Assembly: GCF_035958815.1 (NCBI RefSeq)
Contig: NZ_CP108383.1
Location: 4,340,001 to 4,404,000, forward strand
Length of the DNA: 64,000 nt
Direction: 5' to 3'
Source of the DNA: Nocardia sp. NBC_01327
Lineage (GTDB): Bacteria > Actinomycetota > Actinomycetes > Mycobacteriales > Mycobacteriaceae
Positions 49,364 through 57,279 of the stretch are shown here, piece by piece; within the stretch, counting starts at the first letter, position 1; every line of letters starts with the position of its first letter. The notes beneath the pieces are model-generated. The model ran no database searches, was not told the DNA's origin, and was given only the letters and a program-made list of their open reading frames with translations. A program made the translations under genes and the position numbers.

Positions 49364-50748
49364 GCGGTGTGCAGGGCGAAACGCCCCTCGACGCCGACAA
49401 CACGAGCCCCGGTGAAGAAGCGCAGCGTCTCGGCCGTACCTTCCTCGCCGAGACCGGAGATGCCCCATGCCGGGCGCGGGGTCATGAGGTTCAGGCTCAT
49501 GATCGACGAGCCGTTCACCTTCACCTCCCCGGCACGGATGCGGCGGGCGATGGCGAGCGCGAACTCGGTATCCGCGCCGCACACATAGGCTTCCAGGCCG
49601 TACGGCACGGCATTGGCCAGTCGCGCCACGTCCTCGACGCTGTCGTAGGTGACCACGCCCGCCACCGGTCCGAACACCTCCTCGGGCTGATCATCGTCGA
49701 GAAGGGTGGGAGCGACGTAGTTTCCGGCGTCGGGCAGGACGCCGAAACTGCGATGATCACGGCCCGCGATCGCGGTGCGCAGCGCCGCGACGTGCCGTGA
49801 ATGCACGAGCGGCCCGAACTCCGTGTCCGGATCCAGAGGCGAACCCATGCGCAGCGAGTCGAGTCGCTTACCGATCGCCTCGACCAGGTCGGCGGCTCGG
49901 TCCGCGGGCACGATCAATCGCCCCAGGGCCCGGCACCATTGACCGTTGAGCGTGGTCAGCAATTCCGCGGCCATCCGCGCGGCCGTGTCGAGATCGGCAT
50001 CCGGCAGCACGATGAGCGGGTTGTTGCCACCCAATTCCAGCTGACAGGGCCGGAACAGGGGTGCGGAGAGGGTGGCAACGGCTCGGCCGCCCGTGACACC
50101 ACCGGTGAACGACACCGCCTTGATACGAGGATCGGCGACCAGCTGCGCACCGGTCCCGGCGCCACCCTGGACCAGCTGGAACATTCCGGCCGGCACGTGC
50201 GCGGCGATCACCTCGGCCAGCAGGACCGCGCTGTAGGGCGTCAGCTCGCTGACCTTGAGGATGACCGGGCATCCGGCCGCCAGGGCATTGGCGACCTTGT
50301 GCGCGGCCATGGGCGCGGGCGCGTTCCACGGGACGAGACACAGCGCCGGACCCAGCGGCAGCCGGTGCACTTCGACACCCTCGCGGTCGTCCCGGAGCGC
50401 CCCGGCGCGAATCTGCATGGCCGCCAGGCGGAATGCGCCGGAGACGATAATGCCCAGCGGCTCGGCCTGCCGGATCGGCACACCCGTCGCGAACGCATCG
50501 AGCTCGGTGATGGCGGGCAGCCGGATATCGAGCGCGTCGGCGATCGACTCGAGCATCTCCGCGGTGATACGCCCGCTCGCCCGATCAGCGACCGCGAGCG
50601 CACGCTCCACGCGGTCGGGCGCGGTCGCCACGGCCTCTGCGATCGCGGTGCCGGAGGACGGATCTTCCAGTGCCACACCCAGATCCACCTTCGGTGTGCC
50701 CCACGTATCATCGATGAGATCGCGTATGGCGGGCAGTTCCGGGGTCAT
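49360..50748 (-). CDS. Aldehyde dehydrogenase 2, divergent
   Basis: 462 aa from ATG 50748. ALDH fold with LVPWNAPAPMAAHKVANALAAGCPVILKVSE, Glu in ELGGNNPLIV, and catalytic Cys in NGQWCRALGRL; the segment after Cys differs from the usual GQxCxAxxR. Shorter than ALDH1 by about 25 residues and with a distinct N terminus. Benzaldehyde or semialdehyde type not decidable. Overlaps the acyl-CoA-dehydrogenase-like gene stop. Confidence 0.85.
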   Translation of the reverse strand: MTPELPAIRDLIDDTWGTPKVDLGVALEDPSSGTAIAEAVATAPDRVERALAVADRASGRITAEMLESIADALDIRLPAITELDAFATGVPIRQAEPLGIIVSGAFRLAAMQIRAGALRDDREGVEVHRLPLGPALCLVPWNAPAPMAAHKVANALAAGCPVILKVSELTPYSAVLLAEVIAAHVPAGMFQLVQGGAGTGAQLVADPRIKAVSFTGGVTGGRAVATLSAPLFRPCQLELGGNNPLIVLPDADLDTAARMAAELLTTLNGQWCRALGRLIVPADRAADLVEAIGKRLDSLRMGSPLDPDTEFGPLVHSRHVAALRTAIAGRDHRSFGVLPDAGNYVAPTLLDDDQPEEVFGPVAGVVTYDSVEDVARLANAVPYGLEAYVCGADTEFALAIARRIRAGEVKVNGSSIMSLNLMTPRPAWGISGLGEEGTAETLRFFTGARVVGVEGRFALHTA

Positions 50749-52214
50749 CGCGCGACCTCACTGGTGGTGCGGTCCTGGGTGACAGCGTTCGCCGTCGCGG
50801 AAGCACTGGTCGCCGGCGGAGTTTCGTTCATCGCCCGAGTCTGGGCCGTAATACCCGCGGATTCCGTCTCGGACGTGTTGCCCGCAGATTTCGGTTCCGG
50901 CGTGGAGTCACCGCTCGTATTCGGCACCTGCGGCGGGAGGTTCGGCGCCGGTGTCTCGGGTGCGGTCGCGAACAATTCGTTGGCCTTGGCCTCGGTGACA
51001 ATGCGGGCGACCTCGAGCATTCCGCGCTCGGCGGGGAAGGTCATGACAAGTCCCATGGCCAGATCCCGGAGTGCGCGCCCGGCAATACCGTCCATCGAGG
51101 CCGCCGAGGTGCCGCCCGCCTTGAGCCCCCCGAGCGCGACCCGGAAGCAGGCCTCGGTGACCGCGCCCTTGCCGAGCCGCCACTGCGTGAAGACCTCCTG
51201 CTTGGGTTTGAACGGCACCTCGGCGGTCTCGACCGTCAACTGGTAGCGCAGCCACAGGTAGGCGGTCTGCAGATCGCGGGTCATCTCACCGAACAGCACC
51301 TGGTGCACGGGGGAGGAGGCAATGGGCGCGCCGGTATCGGCGAAGGTCTTCGTTGTGGTGGCGGTGAGGATTTCGTCGTACACGCGCTGGGCGCATCCGG
51401 TGTAGACGGCGGCGATGGCGAGCTGATTGCCCACGAAACTGCCCCGGCTCATGGTGAGCATCTTGGTGAATGCGCCCGGTATGCCGAGTGCTTCGTCCTC
51501 GGCTACGAACACATCGGTGAGGCGGATGCCATTGTTGGCGGTCGCGCGCATTCCGAGTCCGTCCCACGGCGCGCGCACGGTCACTCCGGGCGCGTCACGC
51601 GGCACGAAGAAGGTGGCCAGACCTTCGGCGGTGTTGTAGCCCTCGAGCTTGGCGGAGGTCAGGTAATAGTCCGCGACCCCGGTGGCGCACCCGAAAGACT
51701 TCTCCCCATTGAGAATCCATCCGCCGTCCACCTTGTGCGCGGTGGTGGCGATGGTGATGTTCGCCCCCGAGGTCTTGACCGACTCGGAGGCGAAATTCGC
51801 CAGCCACACCCCGTCCGCCATCCGGGTGAGCACCTTTTCGGCGAAGGCGCGCACCACCGGTATCTCGGCCGTGTCGAACAGCCCGGCGTCGATGGCCTCC
51901 AGCGGCAGCAAACCGCGTGAGGCACTGGTGTTGTGGAAAAAATAGGCAAGTGCCGTGGACGGGCAGGCGGTGCCCATGGCATAGGTGGCCGCCGCGAGAT
52001 CGCGCAGGGTGCCGCCCAGTCCGCCGAACTGCTCCGGCACCACCAGGCCCAGCAGCCCGGCCTCGCGGAGCAGGCCGATATGCGAGACCGGGAAGGTGGC
52101 GGTCCGGTCGGCCTCCGCGGCGGCCGCGCGCAGGGCGGGAAGCACAGCCTCGACCCGTTGGGCGCGTTGACGTTCCGCATCGGTCATATCTTCGATGAGT
52201 CGTTCTCCGATCAT
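50745..52214 (-). CDS. Acyl-CoA dehydrogenase-fold flavoprotein, probable two-component monooxygenase
   Basis: 489 aa from ATG 52214. ACAD fold in 1-400: LREAGLLGLVVPEQFGGLGGTLRDLAAA, WILNGEKSFGCATG, FFVPRDAPGVTV and the C-terminal helical part. The upstream overlapping flavin reductase makes a group D flavin monooxygenase (HsaA/DszC-like) more likely than a beta-oxidation enzyme. Oddity: the last 75 or so residues are a Pro/Thr/Ser/Ala-rich, disordered tail with repeats of SAGxT, not usual for the family. Overlaps both neighbours by 4 bp. Confidence 0.82.
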   Translation of the reverse strand: MIGERLIEDMTDAERQRAQRVEAVLPALRAAAAEADRTATFPVSHIGLLREAGLLGLVVPEQFGGLGGTLRDLAAATYAMGTACPSTALAYFFHNTSASRGLLPLEAIDAGLFDTAEIPVVRAFAEKVLTRMADGVWLANFASESVKTSGANITIATTAHKVDGGWILNGEKSFGCATGVADYYLTSAKLEGYNTAEGLATFFVPRDAPGVTVRAPWDGLGMRATANNGIRLTDVFVAEDEALGIPGAFTKMLTMSRGSFVGNQLAIAAVYTGCAQRVYDEILTATTTKTFADTGAPIASSPVHQVLFGEMTRDLQTAYLWLRYQLTVETAEVPFKPKQEVFTQWRLGKGAVTEACFRVALGGLKAGGTSAASMDGIAGRALRDLAMGLVMTFPAERGMLEVARIVTEAKANELFATAPETPAPNLPPQVPNTSGDSTPEPKSAGNTSETESAGITAQTRAMNETPPATSASATANAVTQDRTTSEVAR

Positions 52215-52690
52215 CGGGCAATCCCCTCGTAATAGGTCCGGTCGTGATAGATGAGCGGGGCGGTCGGGCGCGGAGTCGCCGCATCCTGGACCATCCCGAG
52301 CACAATGGTGTGATCGCCGGCCGGATAGCAGGCGGCGACAGCGCAATCCACCCAGGCGACGGCATCGGCGAGGACAGCCGCTCCCGTGGTCGCGGTATCC
52401 CAGCGTCCCTCCGCGAAACGGTCGTCGAGGCCGGGGCCGGCGAAGCGGCGGCCGACCTCCTCGTGGTCACTGCCGAGCACATTGACCGCGAAAACGCCGC
52501 TGCGCCTGATCATTCGGCAGGTCGCGCCGGCGGATACCACGCAGACCGAGACGAGCGGGGGTTCGAGCGCCACACTGGTGAACGAGCTCGCCGTCATGCC
52601 GTGCCGGCCGCCATCCTCGGCGAGGGTGGTGACCACGACTACGCCAGTTGCCCACTGCGCCAGCACCGTACGGAGATACTGCGGCTCCAT
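52211..52690 (-). CDS. Flavin reductase (HpaC-like) component
   Basis: 159 aa from ATG 52690; the longer frame upstream has no ribosome site in the operator region. VLAQWATGVVVVTT, GMTASSFTSVALEPPLVSVCV and VNVLGSDHEEVGRRF mark the NAD(P)H:flavin oxidoreductase family. Supplies reduced FMN/FAD to the downstream flavoprotein. First gene of the five-gene operon 52690->46761, with operator 4a only 11 bp upstream of its start. Confidence 0.88.
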   Translation of the reverse strand: MEPQYLRTVLAQWATGVVVVTTLAEDGGRHGMTASSFTSVALEPPLVSVCVVSAGATCRMIRRSGVFAVNVLGSDHEEVGRRFAGPGLDDRFAEGRWDTATTGAAVLADAVAWVDCAVAACYPAGDHTIVLGMVQDAATPRPTAPLIYHDRTYYEGIAR

Positions 52691-52700
52691 CTGGAACTCC

Positions 52701-52737
52701 GTTTCGGTAGTGGAAACGCTGTTACGCACAAGGTAAC
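52701..52737. promoter_or_regulatory. IclR-type operator pair (sites 4a, 4b)
   Basis: 4a GTTTCG-GTAGT-GGAAAC at 52701-52717 and 4b GTTACG-CACAA-GGTAAC at 52721-52737, 20 bp apart, both fully symmetric in their outer bases. Upstream of the flavin reductase operon, close enough to mask its ribosome site. Confidence 0.8.
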
Positions 52738-52780
52738 GCCGCGATGTGGGCGGGCGCAAGGGGAACAGCAGGGGGAGGGT

Positions 52781-52797
52781 GTTTCCCATCGGGAAAT
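52781..52797. promoter_or_regulatory. IclR-type operator (site 5), autoregulatory
   Basis: GTTTCC-CATCG-GGAAAT, 21 bp before the IclR GTG start. Argues that the IclR protein is the factor recognising all sites. Confidence 0.75.
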
Positions 52798-52818
52798 CTG
52801 CCGCCTAGACTCGGCGGC

Positions 52819-53604
52819 GTGCCCGATATCGAATCCGACACTCAGAGCCGTTCGATCGCCGCCGTCGAACGTGCCATGGACGTGCTGCTGCTGTTCGGAC
52901 GCAGCGGCCGGCCCGATCTCGGAGTCACCGAGATCGCCAATGAACTCAATATCACCAAGGCGGCGGTGCACCGGATTCTCACCGCACTGCGCAGCCGGGA
53001 TCTGATCACCCTGGAACCCACCACCCGCCGCTACGCGCTCGGGCATGCCGCGATGGCGCTGGGCCGGGCCTATCTGGCGCGGACCGATCTGCGGGTCATG
53101 GCGGCGCCGGAGCTACGGCGGCTGGCCTCGCTCACCGGTGAGACCGCCACCCTGTCCATCCGTCGCGGCGATACGCGAATGTATGTGGACCAGGTGGTGC
53201 CGGATCAGGAATTGCGGATGGAAGTGGCTCTGGGGCAACCGTATCCGCTGCATGCGGGCAGTTCTTCGAAGGTCATCCTCGCGTACCTGCGCAAGGAGGA
53301 GATCGACGAGTACCTCGGCCGCCACGAGCTGACCGCGTTCACCGACGCCACCGTCACCTCGCAGCGCAAACTGCGCACCGAGCTGAACGCCGTGCGGAAG
53401 CGCGGTTACGCGGTATCGCTGGGGGAGCGGCAGATCGGGGCGGCGTCGGTCGCCGCGCCCATTCTCGATCACGACGGCGGCGTGGTTGCCGCCATCAGTG
53501 TGTGTGGTCCGCTGTCGCGGTTCGAGCCTCGTATGGAGGAGTACGTACCCATGCTGCTCAAGGCCTCCGGCGCGCTGTCGACCCAACTCGGTTACTCCGG
53601 TTAG
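52819..53604 (+). CDS. IclR family transcriptional regulator of the island
   Basis: 261 aa from GTG 52819. Winged helix at about 12-75: SIAAVERAMDVLLLFGRSGRPDLGVTEIANELNITKAAVHRILTAL; effector domain 95-255 with ETATLSIRRGD, YPLHAGSSSKVILAYL and GAASVAAPILDHDGGVVAAISV. IclR proteins bind pairs of short palindromes as tetramers, which fits the sites 20 bp apart. It is the only IclR gene seen here and sits in the middle of the island, so I infer it controls operators 1-8. Confidence 0.9.
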   Translation: MPDIESDTQSRSIAAVERAMDVLLLFGRSGRPDLGVTEIANELNITKAAVHRILTALRSRDLITLEPTTRRYALGHAAMALGRAYLARTDLRVMAAPELRRLASLTGETATLSIRRGDTRMYVDQVVPDQELRMEVALGQPYPLHAGSSSKVILAYLRKEEIDEYLGRHELTAFTDATVTSQRKLRTELNAVRKRGYAVSLGERQIGAASVAAPILDHDGGVVAAISVCGPLSRFEPRMEEYVPMLLKASGALSTQLGYSG

Positions 53605-54308
53605 AGATTCGCTCCGGGTTTGAACACTCCGAGCGCCGCGGCGGTGAGCACGCTGCCCCAGATGACCCAGACATAGGGCAGGCAGCCGTTCACGCTGCGG
53701 CGCAGAATGTTCTCCACCTCCGGGCTGGAGCCCTGGGTCTGCAATCGCACGAATGCGGGACCGAAGGGGCGCAAGGTGATTCGGATACCGAGCCCCGCCG
53801 CGACGGCGGCGGTGTAGAGCAGAATCTTGCCGCCCAGCCAGCGCGGGTCGGTGGTGACGCCGAACGGGTCGTGCGCCAGCAGTGTGTAGCCACCGGCGGC
53901 GGCCATACCCGCGATCACCGCGAGACGGATGCTCAGATCGGCCTGCCGCACAATGGCGATCCGGCCGTGGGTGCGGTGCGCCGCGATCGCCAGTGCCAGC
54001 CATCCGGCGGCGAAGAGCCAGACGGCAACCACGAACCACCAGGGGAACAGCGCGATTCCGAACAGGGTCGCACCGTGCGGATCCATCGCCATCAAGGTGA
54101 CGCCGCTGGGCAGGAACAGCACCAGGCAGATCTTCGGCCCCAGATCCAGCCCGCTCATGATCGCCAGCGCGGTCGCCCGTGCCGGAGGTGTCTGCGCGGG
54201 GTCGATGACAAAACGACTGGAGTAGAACACCCCCAGATCACCGCCCAGCCAGAACACGAACAGCACCAAGTGCAGCAGGATCCACCATCCGTAGTGATGC
54301 GGTCCCAT
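53601..54308 (-). CDS. Multi-TM membrane protein, CopD/DUF2269-like
   Basis: 235 aa with about six hydrophobic helices. N-terminal MGPHHYGWWILLHLVLFVFWLGGDLGVFYSS resembles the first helix of CopD/DUF2269-type proteins with conserved His and WLGGD. Several Trp/His at membrane edges could bind haem or metal, though that is not shown. Third gene of the 56179->53601 unit; its end overlaps the IclR stop convergently (4 bp). May be a transport or electron-transfer accessory of the pathway. Confidence 0.72.
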   Translation of the reverse strand: MGPHHYGWWILLHLVLFVFWLGGDLGVFYSSRFVIDPAQTPPARATALAIMSGLDLGPKICLVLFLPSGVTLMAMDPHGATLFGIALFPWWFVVAVWLFAAGWLALAIAAHRTHGRIAIVRQADLSIRLAVIAGMAAAGGYTLLAHDPFGVTTDPRWLGGKILLYTAAVAAGLGIRITLRPFGPAFVRLQTQGSSPEVENILRRSVNGCLPYVWVIWGSVLTAAALGVFKPGANL

Positions 54309-54334
54309 GGAAATCCCTTCGGGGAGAAGATGAA

Positions 54335-54952
54335 TCAGTGCAGGACGGTCAGTGCGGTGTCGAGGTCGATCACATCGGCGTACTTGGCGTCCAGGTCCAG
54401 GAGATTGGCCTCGTGCAGCCGTGGATCGCGGTCGCCGCAGGCGTCGGCGACCACCAGCGGGCGGAAGCCGTGCTGCAGGGCATCGGTGGCGGTGGCCCGG
54501 ACGCAGCCACTGGTGGTCAATCCCGTGATCAGAACGGTGTCGATCTGCTGTGCGGTCAGGGTGGCGGCGAGCGAGGTGCCGTGGAATCCGCTGGCGTACT
54601 GCTTGGTCACCACCACTTCACCGGGTAGCGGCGCGGGATCGGCCAGGAAGTCGCCGAGGGGATTGCCCTCCTCGAAGGCGTTGAGCGCCGGTACTTTTCG
54701 CCGGAACAACCCGCCGTCGGCGCTGCCGGGCCGATAACGCACCCGGGTGAAGACGACGGGGCGATCGACGGCGCGGGCCCGTGCGACCAGTCGCGCCGTG
54801 GCCCGCACGGCATCCTCCACCGGCGCGCGCAGCGGCGAACCGTCGGTGAGATACGCCGCGCAGATATCGATCACCAGTACGGCCGGCCGGATACCGGGGC
54901 CGAGCCGGGCGGCGAATCCGTGACGGCGATAGTCGTCGGCCAGATCGGACAC
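54335..54952 (-). CDS. Isochorismatase-superfamily amidohydrolase
   Basis: 205 aa. YRRHGFAARLGPGIRPAVLVIDICAAYLTDGSPL is the start of the N-carbamoylsarcosine/maleamate amidase group. Catalytic triad: Asp in VIDICAA, Lys in VVTKQYASGF, Cys in TSGCVRATA. Expected to hydrolyse a C-terminal amide or carbamoyl group such as a (substituted) maleamate. Situated between a CoA-transferase (12 bp upstream) and a membrane protein (26 bp downstream). Pairs logically with the cyclic amidohydrolase at 60858: ring opening, then amide removal. Confidence 0.85.
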   Translation of the reverse strand: MSDLADDYRRHGFAARLGPGIRPAVLVIDICAAYLTDGSPLRAPVEDAVRATARLVARARAVDRPVVFTRVRYRPGSADGGLFRRKVPALNAFEEGNPLGDFLADPAPLPGEVVVTKQYASGFHGTSLAATLTAQQIDTVLITGLTTSGCVRATATDALQHGFRPLVVADACGDRDPRLHEANLLDLDAKYADVIDLDTALTVLH

Positions 54953-54964
54953 CGGAATCTCCTT

Positions 54965-56179
54965 TCAGATCACGCCGGAGCGGGTCAGCCCGGCGAGTGT
55001 CTGCGCATCCAGCCCCAGCAGGGATCCGTACACGTCGGCATTGTGTTCGCCCAGTTCCGGGCCGGGGTGGCGCACCGAGCCGGGCGTCTCGCTGAGTTTG
55101 GGAAAGACGTTCTGCATGGGGATTTCGCCGAACTCGGGATGTGCGAGCCGCACGATGGCCTCCCGGGCCGCGAAATGCGGATCGGCGAACATATCCCGTG
55201 CGGTGTAGATGCGTCCCGCGGGAACCCCGGCCTCGTGCAGGGTGGCCAGCAGCTCATCTGCCGACAGGGTGGTGGTCCACTCGGCGATGACGTCGTCGAG
55301 CTCGGCCATATGCTCGCCGCGGCGGGAATGGGTGGCGAAGCGTTCGGTATCCGCCAATTCGGGCTGTCCCATGGTCTTTGCCAACCGTGAGAAGACGGTG
55401 TCCTGGTTGGCGGCGATGAGGACCAACTCGCCCCCGGCGGTCCCGTAGACATTGCTGGGCGACACATTCGGGAGTACCGGGCCGGTACGTTCACGCTGGT
55501 AGTCGGTGATGCCCCACTCCGGCAGCAGTGACTCCATCATGGCGAGCACCGCCTCGTAGATGGCGGCGTCGACGATCTGCCCGCGCCCGCTGCTGTGCCG
55601 ATGATGCACCGCCGCCAGGGTTCCGATCGTGGCGAACACCGCCGCCAGTGAATCACCCAGGGAGATACCGGTTCTCGCGGGCGGATGATCGGGGTCGCCG
55701 GTGGTGTAGCGAATGCCTCCCATCGCCTCGCCGATGGAGCCGTAACCGGCGCGCGGGGAATACGGTCCGGTCTGGCCGTAGCCGGTGACGCGGGTCAGGA
55801 TGAGGCCGGGATTACCGGCGCGCAGGGTGTCGTAATCGAGCCCCCAGCGCTCCAGGGTGCCGGGCCGGAAGTTCTCCACCACGATATCGGCGCGGGCGAT
55901 GAGGTCACGCGCCAGTTGCTGCCCGGCGGCGGTGCGCAGATTGCAGGTGACCGATTTCTTATTGCGCGCCACCACCGGCCACCACAGTGAGCGGCCGTAC
56001 GGCTTCTCCCGGCCCCATTCGCGCATCGGGTCGCCCTGGCCGGGGGATTCGAGTTTGATCACCTCGGCCCCGAGGTCACCGAGCAACTGGCCGCAGAACG
56101 GGCCCGCCAGCAGCTGTCCCATCTCGATCACTCGCAGATCGGCCAGGGGCCCGGGCGCGGGGGTGTGCAGGTCCGGCAT
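54965..56179 (-). CDS. CaiB/BaiF family CoA-transferase 1 of the island
   Basis: 404 aa from ATG 56179 with GGAG box; the earlier GTG 56203 is less likely. LADLRVIEMGQLLAGPFCGQLLGDLGAEVIKLE, RNKKSVTCNLRT, ENFRPGTLERWGLDYDTL and catalytic Asp in SLGDSLAAV. Activates a dicarboxylic or aromatic acid as CoA thioester. First gene of a three-gene unit behind site 6. Confidence 0.92.
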   Translation of the reverse strand: MPDLHTPAPGPLADLRVIEMGQLLAGPFCGQLLGDLGAEVIKLESPGQGDPMREWGREKPYGRSLWWPVVARNKKSVTCNLRTAAGQQLARDLIARADIVVENFRPGTLERWGLDYDTLRAGNPGLILTRVTGYGQTGPYSPRAGYGSIGEAMGGIRYTTGDPDHPPARTGISLGDSLAAVFATIGTLAAVHHRHSSGRGQIVDAAIYEAVLAMMESLLPEWGITDYQRERTGPVLPNVSPSNVYGTAGGELVLIAANQDTVFSRLAKTMGQPELADTERFATHSRRGEHMAELDDVIAEWTTTLSADELLATLHEAGVPAGRIYTARDMFADPHFAAREAIVRLAHPEFGEIPMQNVFPKLSETPGSVRHPGPELGEHNADVYGSLLGLDAQTLAGLTRSGVI

Positions 56180-56247
56180 TCGGCCAACTCCGTTCTGTCG
56201 CACCGTGAGGCGGAGTCGTGCGCACCTCCGGTAAGAATGGATACAAT

Positions 56248-56264
56248 GTATCCCGTAGCGAAAC
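56248..56264. promoter_or_regulatory. IclR-type operator (site 6)
   Basis: GTATCC-CGTAG-CGAAAC between the divergent CoA-transferase unit and the HMG-CoA-lyase-like gene, with a degenerate half-site GGATAC (56239) 20 bp upstream. May serve both promoters. Confidence 0.65.
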
Positions 56265-56330
56265 GGCTAGCAAGATCGAGCTGAGATGCGATCAGCTGCT
56301 CGCCGAATCACCTGGTACTGAGGAGAATTC

Positions 56331-57233
56331 GTGGACATCACGCTCGTCGAGGTCGCGCCCAGGGACGGCCTGCAGAACGAATCGCAGCCCATACCGACTG
56401 CCGACAAGATCGAGTTGATCCAGCGTGCGGTGGATGCGGGTCTGCGCCGCATCGAGGCTGTCAGCTTCGTGAACCCCGCGCGGGTTCCGCAGCTGGCCGA
56501 TGCCGAGGCGGTCATGGCGGGGGTGCCGCGGGTGGGCGACATCTCCTATGCGGGACTGGTTTTCAACGATCGCGGGCTGGACCGGGCGCTCGCCGCCGGA
56601 GTCGACGAGATCAATGTGGTCGTGGTGGCGACGGATACCTTCAGCCGGCGCAATCAGGGCTGCACCACGGCGGAGGGCGTTCGCCGCTGGCAGCGCCTCG
56701 CGGACCGCGCCGCCGCATCCGGCCTGTGGCGGACCGTCACCCTCGCCGCCGCCTTCGGCTGTCCCTTCGAAGGCGAGGTCGCCGAATCGACTGTTCTGGA
56801 CCTGATCGCCCAGGTCGCCGACGCCAACCCGGACGAGATCGCGCTCGCCGACACCATCGGGGTCGGCACCCCCGACCGGGTGCGCAGACTGGTGGGGGGT
56901 CTGCGGTCGATCGCCCCGAATGCCCTGCCCCGCTGCCACTTCCACAACACCCGCAATACCGGCTACGCCAATGCCCTGGCCGCTCTGGAAGCCGGAACGC
57001 GGGTGCTCGACGCCAGTATCGGCGGAATCGGCGGGTGCCCGTTCGCGCCCGCCGCGACCGGCAATATCGCCACCGAAGATCTGCTGTATGCGTTGGACCG
57101 CATGGGAATCGACACCGGTGTTCGTCTCGACCTCTCCATCGAAACGGCGACCTGGCTCGGCGGGGTGCTCGGCGCCCCGGTCCCCGCACTGCTCGGCCGG
57201 GCGGGGATCTTCCCGGCCGGAATCGGCAGGTAG
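56331..57233 (+). CDS. HMG-CoA lyase family enzyme
   Basis: 300 aa from GTG 56331. Cleaves a 3-hydroxy-acyl-CoA with a 3-methyl-type branch into acetyl-CoA and a keto acid; here a homologue of HMG-CoA is likely. TIM barrel marks: VEVAPRDGLQNE, VSFVNPARVPQ, FGCPFEGEV, LADTIGVGTP, CHFHNTRNTGYAN and the active-site Cys loop GGIGGCPFAPAATGN. Length matches the family. Single gene converging on the MmgE/PrpD gene; controlled by site 6. Confidence 0.9.
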   Translation: MDITLVEVAPRDGLQNESQPIPTADKIELIQRAVDAGLRRIEAVSFVNPARVPQLADAEAVMAGVPRVGDISYAGLVFNDRGLDRALAAGVDEINVVVVATDTFSRRNQGCTTAEGVRRWQRLADRAAASGLWRTVTLAAAFGCPFEGEVAESTVLDLIAQVADANPDEIALADTIGVGTPDRVRRLVGGLRSIAPNALPRCHFHNTRNTGYANALAALEAGTRVLDASIGGIGGCPFAPAATGNIATEDLLYALDRMGIDTGVRLDLSIETATWLGGVLGAPVPALLGRAGIFPAGIGR

Positions 57234-57279
57234 CCGGACGGGAGCAATCGGGTACCGCCGCGGCGATGCCCGGCAGCGC

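Noticed and set aside
48221..54952. Nicotinate (NicC/NicF/maleate isomerase) pathway as the whole explanation
   Set aside because: There is a FAD monooxygenase and a NicF-like amidase, but no 2,5-dihydroxypyridine dioxygenase, no N-formylmaleamate deformylase and no molybdenum hydroxylase, and it leaves the RCCR homologues and the Rieske enzyme unexplained.
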